In this document: piece after piece, positions 36,921-44,216 of the stretch
How the letters are laid out: every line of letters starts with the position of its first letter
Numbering within the stretch: the stretch's first letter is position 1
Program-made: the position numbers and the translations under genes
Assembly: GCA_029983685.1 (NCBI GenBank)
Contig: JASBZA010000009.1
Coordinates: 1 to 63,505 of the forward strand
Direction of reading: 5' to 3'
Origin: Oscillospiraceae bacterium
GTDB taxonomy: Bacteria > Bacillota > Clostridia > Saccharofermentanales > Fastidiosipilaceae
DNA length: 63,505 bases
Notes under the pieces: model-generated
What the model was told of the DNA's origin: nothing
Databases searched by the model: none
Seen by the model: only the letters and a program-made list of their open reading frames with translations

Positions 36921-38116
36921 TGGAAAAGAAGCGTATTTTAGTCGGCATATCCGGCGGTATCGCCATTTATAAGGCTTGTCAGCTGGTCAGTAATCTGTCG
37001 AAAACCCACGAAGTTCAGGTGGTGATGACCTCGCATGCCAAAGAATTTATGAGTCCTCTTACCTTTGAGACCTTGACCGGTAGGCCGGTTTATTCAGAGA
37101 TGTTCGGGCCTGGTGTGGACCACAGCAAGGTGCCGCATATTGATTTGGCCAAATGGGCCGATCTTATTGTTATCGTACCGGCTACCGCCAATTTCCTGGC
37201 TAAAATGGCCCATGGTCTGGCCGATGACCTCATGAGTTCCATGATGCTGGCGGCCAGGTCGCCTGTCCTGGTTTGTCCCGCCATGAATACTTACATGTTG
37301 GCCCATGAAGCCACGCAGGAGAATATCCATATTTTGGAGAGTCGGGGTATTCACGTCTTAAACGCTTCGTCGGGCCTTTTGGCCTGCGGCGATTACGGGG
37401 CAGGCAAGCTCCCTGAGCCCGGCCAAATTCAGGACATCATTGAAACCCTCTTAATAGAAGAAAAGGACCTTGCAGGTCTTAATGTCACCATAACAGCCGG
37501 TCCTACCCGAGAAGCTCTGGACCCGGTCCGTTTTATTAGTAACTACTCCTCGGGCAAGATGGGCTATGCTTTGGCCCAAGCAGCCCTAGATCGAGGCGCT
37601 CGGGTTCGCCTGATTTCAGGGCCTGTTTCTATAGATCCGCCTTCCGGTGTAGAGCTTTACCCTGTAGAATCCGCCCAAGACATGTTTGAAGCGGTTCAAA
37701 ATCTCTTGGATGATACCGACATGCTTATCAAGGCCGCAGCGGTTGCAGACTACAGACCCAAGGTCATATTAGACCAAAAAATTAAAAAATCGGATGACGA
37801 CCTGACACTTTCTCTGGAACGCAATCCCGATATTTTAGCCTGGGCCGGAGAACACAAGAAAGACCGGACCGTACTCTGCGGCTTTGCCATGGAGACCCGG
37901 AATCTCTTGAAAAATGCCCAGAAGAAGCTGGAGTCTAAGCACTGCGATCTCTTGGTGGCCAACTCTCTAAAAGAAGAGGGAGCCGGCTTCGGGACCGATA
38001 CCAATGTGGCGACCTTGCTTTGGCCGGACAGGGAAGAGACCTTGCCTATGATGAGTAAGAAAGCTTTGGCCCACAAAATCTTGGACGCCCTGGTTGCCAT
38101 TAAGGAGGCAAAATAG
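36920..38116 (+). CDS. coaBC: Phosphopantothenoylcysteine decarboxylase/phosphopantothenate-cysteine ligase
   Basis: The product has 398 residues and is the usual two-domain fusion. The FMN decarboxylase half (CoaC, 1 to about 180) starts RILVGISGGIAIYKA and has the active-site regions WADLIVIVPATANFLAKMA and CPAMNTYM. The ligase half (CoaB) begins VTITAGPTREALDPVRFISN and has AAAVADYRPK. It makes 4'-phosphopantetheine from phosphopantothenate, cysteine and CTP. It lies between the ECF S component and coaX, completing a CoA block. Confidence 0.97.
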   Translation: MEKKRILVGISGGIAIYKACQLVSNLSKTHEVQVVMTSHAKEFMSPLTFETLTGRPVYSEMFGPGVDHSKVPHIDLAKWADLIVIVPATANFLAKMAHGLADDLMSSMMLAARSPVLVCPAMNTYMLAHEATQENIHILESRGIHVLNASSGLLACGDYGAGKLPEPGQIQDIIETLLIEEKDLAGLNVTITAGPTREALDPVRFISNYSSGKMGYALAQAALDRGARVRLISGPVSIDPPSGVELYPVESAQDMFEAVQNLLDDTDMLIKAAAVADYRPKVILDQKIKKSDDDLTLSLERNPDILAWAGEHKKDRTVLCGFAMETRNLLKNAQKKLESKHCDLLVANSLKEEGAGFGTDTNVATLLWPDREETLPMMSKKALAHKILDALVAIKEAK

Positions 38117-38905
38117 ATGCTTCTGACCCTTGATGTAGGTAATACGAATATAGCTATCGGCATTTTTAACGGTGAAGACCTGGTCGGTGATTTCAGGATG
38201 ATGAGCCGGACCGAACGGACGGCCGACGAAATGGCCATGACGGTTCTAGACTTCCTCCATAGCCAATCTATTGATGCCAAAGATATTCAGGATGTTGTTA
38301 TTTCCAGCGTGGTACCTCCCATAGGTGAGAAGCTGGGGGAGCTCTTCCAGAAGTACTTTTCATTGGAGCCTCTTTATGTGAACTACAAAGCCAAGACCGG
38401 TATTAAAATTCTGGCCGATAACCCCAGAGAAGTCGGGGCGGATCGGATTGTCAACGTCACAGCCGGCCATGCGCTTTATAAAAAGTCTTGCATTATCATC
38501 GACTTCGGAACCGCCACAACCTTCGATTACGTCACAGAAAACGGCGAATTCCAATATACGGTTATTATGCCGGGGCTGGAAATATCGGCCAGAGCCCTCA
38601 GCGGCAAGACGGCCAAATTACCCCAGGTCGAGATTAGTAAGCCTGCCTCCATCTTGGCCTCGAACACGGTCGACGGTATGCAGGCCGGCATTGTTTACGG
38701 TTATATCGGAGCTGTGGAATACACTATTTCACAGATGAAAAAAGAACTTAAAGATGACCCTTATGTTGTGGCTACAGGCGGCTTGGGACGGGTAATAGCA
38801 GAGGAGAGTCCATTAATAGATTTGTATAATCCTCACATTGCCTATGAAGGTATGAAGGTAATCTATAAAAATACTAAAGAAATAAAAGGAGACCTCCCGG
38901 CTTAG
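38117..38905 (+). CDS. coaX: Type III pantothenate kinase
   Basis: The product has 262 residues. The phosphate-binding opening LLTLDVGNTNIAIGIF and the later PREVGADRIVNVTAGHALY are CoaX hallmarks, together with IIDFGTATTFDYV and ATGGLGRVIAEES. The enzyme phosphorylates pantothenate with ATP, needs a monovalent cation and resists CoA feedback. It directly follows coaBC with no gap, and the operon ends at a strong terminator just past the stop. Confidence 0.97.
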   Translation: MLLTLDVGNTNIAIGIFNGEDLVGDFRMMSRTERTADEMAMTVLDFLHSQSIDAKDIQDVVISSVVPPIGEKLGELFQKYFSLEPLYVNYKAKTGIKILADNPREVGADRIVNVTAGHALYKKSCIIIDFGTATTFDYVTENGEFQYTVIMPGLEISARALSGKTAKLPQVEISKPASILASNTVDGMQAGIVYGYIGAVEYTISQMKKELKDDPYVVATGGLGRVIAEESPLIDLYNPHIAYEGMKVIYKNTKEIKGDLPA

Positions 38906-38922
38906 GCCAAGGAGGTCTTTTT
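38890..38922 (+). terminator. Rho-independent terminator after coaX (bidirectional)
   Basis: AGACCTCC and GGAGGTCT form an 8-bp GC-rich stem with a 13-base loop followed by TTTT. On the minus strand the stem is followed by CCTTTTATTT, so it may also stop transcripts from the surface-protein operon. Confidence 0.78.
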
Positions 38923-38937
38923 AAAACTTCTTATTTT

Positions 38938-38969
38938 GCTTCCGTCATCTTGGTCGGAAGCTTATTTTT
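38938..38969 (+). terminator. Second hairpin with T-rich tail between convergent genes
   Basis: GCTTCCG and CGGAAGC arms enclose a 10-base loop, followed by TTATTTTTA on the plus strand. It is a backup terminator for coaX; the T-run overlaps the stop of the opposite gene. Confidence 0.55.
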
Positions 38970-40182
38970 ATTCTTGAGGGCTATTGTTGTTAGAATCTGA
39001 ATCGTCTTCTGCAGTCGGGCCTTGTTTCTTCTTTAAAACATAGAGGACAATGGAGACTATGGCTAAGACTACAACCAGGCCGATAATGACCAGCGGTACG
39101 GTCATGTTGCCCTTGTTTTTGGAAGAGGAGTCATTGGCTCCGGGTAGGGTCTGGGTAGGATTGGTAGGCATGGCGTCCGAAGCAGAGCCACTGGGGTCCA
39201 TGGAAGAAGATTCCGGTGGGGCAGAAGAGCTCTCAGACGGATTACTTGTGGAGCTCTCCGATGTCTTGGAAGAATCTGAAGTATCCGGTGCAAATGTGCT
39301 TTCACTTTCGCTTTCTTTTACGGTATGGGAGTCATATTCTTCCAGATAAGACCCAGGTATGTAAACAGCCTGACCCTTAAAGTAAGCTTTGTACCAGCCG
39401 TTATCGCTAATATGGTAAATATCAACGACTTCACCGGCCGTAATCATACCGATGTAATCGGAATTTAATGACGGGCCGGAACGCATGTCTACATTTTCTC
39501 TGGCTACATACTGGCCGAGCAAGGTTTCATTCTCAGTAGACTCAGGCTGGGTAGTAGGTGTAGGAGTGGCCGGCTTGGGTGTGGGTGTCGGAGTATCGGG
39601 TGCTTTAGTCGGCGTAGGTTTATCCGGTGCCTGGGTCGGCTTAGGCGTCGTTGTTGCCGGGACCGGAGTAGGAGTTGCGGGAACCGGTGTAGGTGTTGCA
39701 GGAACAGGGGTGGGGGTAGGAGCTGCAACCGTGATAGTGAAGCTTTTATTTTTTTCATGTTCCTCAATTACAGGATTTTGGTCCGAAGATTCCGGGTCTC
39801 TGGTAGTCAAAGTTGTATAAACAGTAATCACATCGCTTTTCTTTAATGTAATTGTTGCAGACAGGCTACCAGAATACATTTTAGTCTGAGGATAATTTAC
39901 GACCTTGTAGTAGTCATTATTGGAAATTAATGCATTGCCGTTCTGATCGTATATAGCCATGCTATAGACTTCAAAACAATAGCTACTGTTATAAGAGACG
40001 TTAACTGTGACGTTGGCATTCGATGCACCCAGTTCCGTCGGGGATGCTGAAATATCGATGTTCCAGCTTTCTTTCGCTGCCTCTAATTCAGTGTTGTTTA
40101 ATAGAGAACCCACGAAAGAGCCCAAAACTAAACTTAGGATTAGAAAGGTAAGACTTATCTTCCGGGTAAATTTTCTTTTCAT
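38968..40182 (-). CDS. Membrane-anchored surface protein with Pro-Thr stalk and SH3b domain
   Basis: The product has 404 residues. A signal peptide (LTFLILSLVLGSFVG) is followed by a beta-rich N-terminal domain (about 40-150), a Pro-Thr stalk with three PTPVPAT heptads (21-bp DNA repeats near 39660-39720), and a bacterial SH3 domain (ENVDMRSGPSLNSDYIGMIT, about 235-290). A Ser-rich stretch leads to a C-terminal helix (VPLVIIGLVVVLAIVSIVLY) and a short charged tail inside. SH3b domains usually bind peptidoglycan. It is third in the operon after the glucosaminidase-dockerin and cohesin-like genes and shares their stalk-plus-anchor design. Confidence 0.8.
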   Translation of the reverse strand: MKRKFTRKISLTFLILSLVLGSFVGSLLNNTELEAAKESWNIDISASPTELGASNANVTVNVSYNSSYCFEVYSMAIYDQNGNALISNNDYYKVVNYPQTKMYSGSLSATITLKKSDVITVYTTLTTRDPESSDQNPVIEEHEKNKSFTITVAAPTPTPVPATPTPVPATPTPVPATTTPKPTQAPDKPTPTKAPDTPTPTPKPATPTPTTQPESTENETLLGQYVARENVDMRSGPSLNSDYIGMITAGEVVDIYHISDNGWYKAYFKGQAVYIPGSYLEEYDSHTVKESESESTFAPDTSDSSKTSESSTSNPSESSSAPPESSSMDPSGSASDAMPTNPTQTLPGANDSSSKNKGNMTVPLVIIGLVVVLAIVSIVLYVLKKKQGPTAEDDSDSNNNSPQE

Positions 40183-40194
40183 ACAGTCTCCTTA

Positions 40195-41007
40195 TTACTT
40201 TTTAGTCCGACGTTTCAGAAGGACGTAAATTAGACTGAGAACTATTATAGCAAAAGGAACAACGATTAGAATAATAGTCTTTGTATTGGGCCCTGAATTT
40301 TCAGGTGCGTCATCGGTTGAAGAGGGAAGTGTGTTGGGGGTTGTATCAGCTATGGAAGTCGTTGAGTTTTCCTCTGAGCTAGGTGTGGAGTTTGTAACAG
40401 TAGAAGAAGTTGCCGGACTGGTATTAGCTGTGGTTTCCGGTGGCGAGGAAGTGGGCTCGGAACTTTCACTTGTCGTAATCTCTTCAGTACTGGTGGGTTC
40501 AGGGGCGGTTTCTTCTTTAAAGTCCTTAGAAATTACGAAATAACGCAAAACCGTACCGGGAACTTTTTGGCCATCTAGGGTTTTAAAAGTGGAATTAATT
40601 AAAGCTATGGTGGCAACACCGGGCTCTAGAGCCTCTAATGTAAAAGAGGCAATAACTTGTTCGCCTTCACTAAGCAAAGCACCGTCACTTTGTCCCTCGA
40701 CTATCAAGATACCTTCTCCTTGATCTTCGTAACTTAAATCAAAGTCGTCATGAAGAGATGTTTCGGCTTCAAGGAATCGGAATGCCTGGTTATTGTAATT
40801 GACCTCTAGTGTGAAGGACGCAATAGGGGTAGGAAGTACTCCGCCTAACTCCACAATAACTTGGGGGGTATCCGATTCACCTTCGGTTTTAAAGGTTATG
40901 TCGGCTCCGGATGCGTAAATTGCGATTGGACTTACTGTAAAAATGAAAATGAGCAAGAGCGAAATAAAGGCAACGTGAATTCCTTTGGAAAACTTGGTTT
41001 TTTTCAT
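40195..41007 (-). CDS. Membrane-anchored cohesin-like domain protein
   Basis: The product has 270 residues. A signal peptide ending near YASG is followed by a domain at about 32-160 with the cohesin pattern: IASFTLEVNYNNQAFRFLEA, GILIVEGQSDGALL, and GEQVIASFTLEALEPGVATI. This matches the jelly-roll strands of cohesins, including the Y-N-x-x-x-F/L-x-F landmark. A Ser/Thr/Pro/Glu stalk follows, then a C-terminal helix (IILIVVPFAIIVLSLIYVLL) and an Arg/Lys stop-transfer tail. Cohesins bind dockerins; the gene 4 bp upstream encodes a dockerin. The start has AAGGAG inside the upstream stop region, so translation is coupled. The pairing is inference. Confidence 0.72.
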   Translation of the reverse strand: MKKTKFSKGIHVAFISLLLIFIFTVSPIAIYASGADITFKTEGESDTPQVIVELGGVLPTPIASFTLEVNYNNQAFRFLEAETSLHDDFDLSYEDQGEGILIVEGQSDGALLSEGEQVIASFTLEALEPGVATIALINSTFKTLDGQKVPGTVLRYFVISKDFKEETAPEPTSTEEITTSESSEPTSSPPETTANTSPATSSTVTNSTPSSEENSTTSIADTTPNTLPSSTDDAPENSGPNTKTIILIVVPFAIIVLSLIYVLLKRRTKK

Positions 41008-41011
41008 GGAC

Positions 41012-43075
41012 TTACTCCTTAATTTCTCTTAAACCGACAAGATGATAACGGATTAGAATGAGATCCGTGTTGGTGATACGGCCATCCTTATTAATATCTG
41101 CTCTTTTAATTTCATCTGTATTTAGCTTTCTAAGACCTACCAGGTGGTAACGTATGAGAATGAGGTCTGTATTAGAAATCTTACCATCTCCGTTGAGATC
41201 GCCTAGGCGGTATTTTTGTCCGGAAGGTGGTGGAGTCGGTTGGGGTTTAGGTGTCGGGGTAGGCGTAGGTCTTACGACTTTCTTTAGGATTTCTTGTCGA
41301 TAGGGATAGGCATTGACATAACCTATTTTTCCGTTGTCCAGGCGGACCTTATACCATTGGTTAGTACCTTCGGAAACATTGTCTCCGGTAACTCTGTCCA
41401 AAATGAGCGTACTGTCACCTTGATATAAATAGCCGACCTCATCAGAACCGATCTTTGCGTCAGCTCTCACGTAATAGCCATATTGGTAAGTTATCCGAAG
41501 TCTGTCTCCGGTATTTCCAAATTGCTTGGCCGGTCCAATTTCATAATCATTATCTGAGCTGCCGGGCTGCTGAGAAGGTACGTGGTCCGGATAGCGGTTG
41601 CCGGGGTTGGTATAAGCGTAATTATCCATATTTTGGAAAACAGGAATCAGGAAAGTAAAGGGTTCGTCCAAAGTTCCCGCATCTCGGTTCGCTTCGTACT
41701 GCACACTCCCTTCAGTAGCAGGAGCAAATGCATTACTCATATATTGGTGCCAAACGTTATTGGGCAGGTCTCCTTCACTGTGTCTTAAGTTATACTTCAT
41801 ATAATAGTTCGTATTTTGACCGACATCTAAGTAAGCTTCCTTAATAAAGGTTAGACCGCCGTAGATGGCTTTATATTGAGAATCCCAGGGAAGCCCGTAT
41901 GTTTTCTGCTCTTGGGCATTTGTACCAAGGCCCATAGCATAGTAAATAGAGTTAGTCTGAGGGCTCTCACCGTGATAGGCCCCGATATTGAAGACATTGT
42001 AGTAATTTCTGTCATAGGGGACTTTCAGCTTAAGGTTCTTGTAATCTTCCCATGATATTTTCAGTGTGCCCTTGGCGTTAGGTGTAATGGTATAGTTGCC
42101 ATTAGCGTCTTTAGTCTGTACTTCGGTTAATATACGGGTGCCGACGAAGACAGGGGAGACACCATGCGCTCTGGACGCACTTATAATGTCGGGAATCATA
42201 TTAAGTAAGTCCGGATTATGTGAGTACATCTTCCGGAGACGCCTCTCGGCCGGAGCGTTCACGACCTCACTTAATTTTTCGAACATGAATATATATTTTT
42301 CATTGAGCCAATTTCTGGGATCCATGGTGAATAAGAGTGTCTCTTTATTGGCCGCATACCAGCCGCCGGCATCAAAGGGATTCGGATAGGCAGGATCTCT
42401 GTATTCTGTAAAATAATAGGGGACCAGATTTCTGCTGGCTACTTTTTTCTCTACATCTACAGCATACTCCAAGGAAAAATCGTGAAAATAGGGCTCGAAA
42501 GACCAGGACGGATGGTCCTTGTGTAGCTTTTCTAAGCTGTCACGATAAGAAGCCGGGAACTTTTTTAGGAGGTTTTGCCATTCCGCTTGTGTGTACATGG
42601 GTGTGCCCGCAGGAATATCGCTGTTCCCTTGAGGAGGAGTAGGCGTGGGTTTGGGTGTAGGAACAGGGGTGGGTGTAGGTTTGGGTGTGGGGGTAGGTTT
42701 GGGTGTACTAGCTGATACAATTTTTTGGTAAGCGGGGTCTTGGTCAACAATGACATAGCAGGTGTTTCCGTAAATGGTTGTTCTGTACCAAAGATTACCG
42801 TAGCCTGTCATGTAGTCCCCTGTGACGACTTCACGAACAAGGAAACTTTCTTTAGGAAACCAGTAACCTATTGTTTCTCCGCTGGTTTTGGGTTCTTTAC
42901 GTGCTCTATAGTCAATTGAACCTACTATTTCCACCCTATCTCCTGGCTTCGCAATATTTGCTGCCTTGGCCGGCACTTGCGGCAAAAAGCTTATTAATAA
43001 GGATAGTAATACAAGTAAAGCAGTTAGTTGTATGCGGTTGGGGTATCTACTCGTGTCTTTAGGGTCTAAGGTCAT
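41012..43075 (-). CDS. Secreted SH3-glucosaminidase-SH3-dockerin protein (peptidoglycan hydrolase)
   Basis: The product has about 687 residues. Two adjacent ATGs, 43078 and 43075, follow AAGGAG; I use 43075 for better spacing. A signal peptide ends near PAKAA. Domains in order: SH3b (about 40-110); Pro-Thr-Lys stalk; glucosaminidase-type catalytic domain (about 170-480) with FVGTRILTEVQ (likely catalytic Glu) and YYNVFNIGAYHGESPQ; a second SH3b (about 530-590); a short stalk; and a dockerin at the end. The dockerin has two calcium loops, DLNGDGKISNTD and DINKDGRITNTD, each followed by LILIRYHLVGLR. It should cleave glycan strands and dock onto a cohesin. Confidence 0.87.
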   Translation of the reverse strand: MTLDPKDTSRYPNRIQLTALLVLLSLLISFLPQVPAKAANIAKPGDRVEIVGSIDYRARKEPKTSGETIGYWFPKESFLVREVVTGDYMTGYGNLWYRTTIYGNTCYVIVDQDPAYQKIVSASTPKPTPTPKPTPTPVPTPKPTPTPPQGNSDIPAGTPMYTQAEWQNLLKKFPASYRDSLEKLHKDHPSWSFEPYFHDFSLEYAVDVEKKVASRNLVPYYFTEYRDPAYPNPFDAGGWYAANKETLLFTMDPRNWLNEKYIFMFEKLSEVVNAPAERRLRKMYSHNPDLLNMIPDIISASRAHGVSPVFVGTRILTEVQTKDANGNYTITPNAKGTLKISWEDYKNLKLKVPYDRNYYNVFNIGAYHGESPQTNSIYYAMGLGTNAQEQKTYGLPWDSQYKAIYGGLTFIKEAYLDVGQNTNYYMKYNLRHSEGDLPNNVWHQYMSNAFAPATEGSVQYEANRDAGTLDEPFTFLIPVFQNMDNYAYTNPGNRYPDHVPSQQPGSSDNDYEIGPAKQFGNTGDRLRITYQYGYYVRADAKIGSDEVGYLYQGDSTLILDRVTGDNVSEGTNQWYKVRLDNGKIGYVNAYPYRQEILKKVVRPTPTPTPKPQPTPPPSGQKYRLGDLNGDGKISNTDLILIRYHLVGLRKLNTDEIKRADINKDGRITNTDLILIRYHLVGLREIKE

Positions 43076-43169
43076 CATGTGCTCCTTCAACTCAAATCAA
43101 AGGTTTTATTGTCCGTCGTCCTTTGGCCGACGAAATATTATTACAAAATTATTACAATCAATCGTTGTT

Positions 43170-43175
43170 ATTATA
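43170..43175 (-). promoter_or_regulatory. Possible -10 box for the surface-protein operon
   Basis: TATAAT on the minus strand, 95 bp before the glucosaminidase start. The -35 is unclear. A CGTCG/CGACG inverted repeat near 43110-43130 lies in the leader. Confidence 0.3.
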
Positions 43176-43304
43176 TACGGACAGGCTTGATTTGGCCATA
43201 GTTTAGAGAACAAAAGTTGCTTAGTAAAAGCTAAATTAAAAGAAAAAATGCTAGAATGAAAAGCATATAGCATTTGGTCGAAGAAGCAGAAAGGATTTCC
43301 AAAT

Positions 43305-44000
43305 ATGTTAGAGCAATTAAGGCACGATGTTTGTAAAGCCAACCTAGCTTTACCTGCATATGGTTTGGTTACGTTTACTTGGGGTAATGTTAGCGGTATA
43401 GATAGAGAGAAGGGCTTGATTGTGATTAAGCCGAGCGGTTTAGACTACGATGGCATGAAATCTGAACACATGGTCATTGTTAACTTGGAAGGTGAAGTTG
43501 TGGAAGGCGAGCTTAGACCTTCGTCGGACTTAGCCACACATCTTGAACTTTATAAAGCTTTTCCCGAACTGGGGGGAATCGTTCATACACACTCCACACA
43601 GGCGACAGCTTGGGCTCAAGCGTGTCGACCCATTCCTTGCTTCGGCACTACGCATGCTGATTATTTCCACGGTGAGATGCCTTTGACCAGAGCTTTAAGC
43701 CGGGAAGAAATTGAAGGGGCTTATGAGAAAAACACGGGTCTGGTTATTATTGAAACCTTTAAAGAAAAGAAGTTAGATCCCGTAGCTGTTCCGGCCGTCC
43801 TTTGTGCATCGCACGGACCTTTTGCCTGGGGAAAGGATGTCCATGAAGCAGTCCATAATGCTGTAGTTCTGGAAGAAGTTGCCAAAATGGCACAGCTGAC
43901 GTTGACTGTTAATCCCGAGGCACAGTCAGCTCCTCAATATCTTATGGATAAACATTATTATAGAAAGCACGGCGCTAACGCTTATTACGGGCAGCATTAG
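43305..44000 (+). CDS. araD: L-ribulose-5-phosphate 4-epimerase
   Basis: The product has 231 residues, the normal AraD length. It shows GLVTFTWGNVSGIDRE, KPSGLDY, SSDLATHLELYKAFPELGGI with HTHS (zinc His residues), and the late SHGPFAWGKDVHEAVHNAV. It interconverts L-ribulose-5-phosphate and D-xylulose-5-phosphate. No araA or araB lies nearby, so the substrate could come from arabinose or from ascorbate/other pentose routes elsewhere. A small ORF follows 27 bp downstream. Confidence 0.95.
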   Translation: MLEQLRHDVCKANLALPAYGLVTFTWGNVSGIDREKGLIVIKPSGLDYDGMKSEHMVIVNLEGEVVEGELRPSSDLATHLELYKAFPELGGIVHTHSTQATAWAQACRPIPCFGTTHADYFHGEMPLTRALSREEIEGAYEKNTGLVIIETFKEKKLDPVAVPAVLCASHGPFAWGKDVHEAVHNAVVLEEVAKMAQLTLTVNPEAQSAPQYLMDKHYYRKHGANAYYGQH

Positions 44001-44027
44001 GGATTTTTATCATGGAGGAGGCTGGCA

Positions 44028-44177
44028 ATGGATATTGTTTTGGGGCATTTACCGCAGAATCTCGACGAGATGAAAGCTTTACCTTATTCGAGTCTAGAGC
44101 TGCCGGAATCTGCGGACGCTCTTCCTATTGTTGTCATGTGTCATTATATGAAATCTCCGGAGGATCCTTGGGCCTAG
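44028..44177 (+). CDS. Small ORF of 49 residues, possible DUF6935-like fragment
   Basis: An ATG at 44028 follows GGAGGAGGCTGGCA, and the peptide begins MDIVLGHLPQNLDEMKALPY and ends MKSPEDPWA. The opening resembles the start of longer Clostridia proteins (LPQ..ELKALP pattern, tentatively DUF6935), in which the chain continues well past this point. The in-frame TAG therefore suggests a truncated relic or a short paralogue. It lies 39 bp before a zinc-ribbon membrane protein gene on the same strand. Good ribosome site, but no proof of expression. Confidence 0.42.
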   Translation: MDIVLGHLPQNLDEMKALPYSSLELPESADALPIVVMCHYMKSPEDPWA

Positions 44178-44216
44178 TTGTAATATAGTAGATACAAATA
44201 GCCGGGAGGAGAGATC

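Noticed and set aside
39600..39730. Short repeated DNA that might be a CRISPR or satellite array
   Set aside because: It is a 21-bp in-frame repeat encoding PTPVPAT heptads of a protein stalk, with no spacers. The same applies to the Pro-Thr-Lys stalk near 42620-42720.
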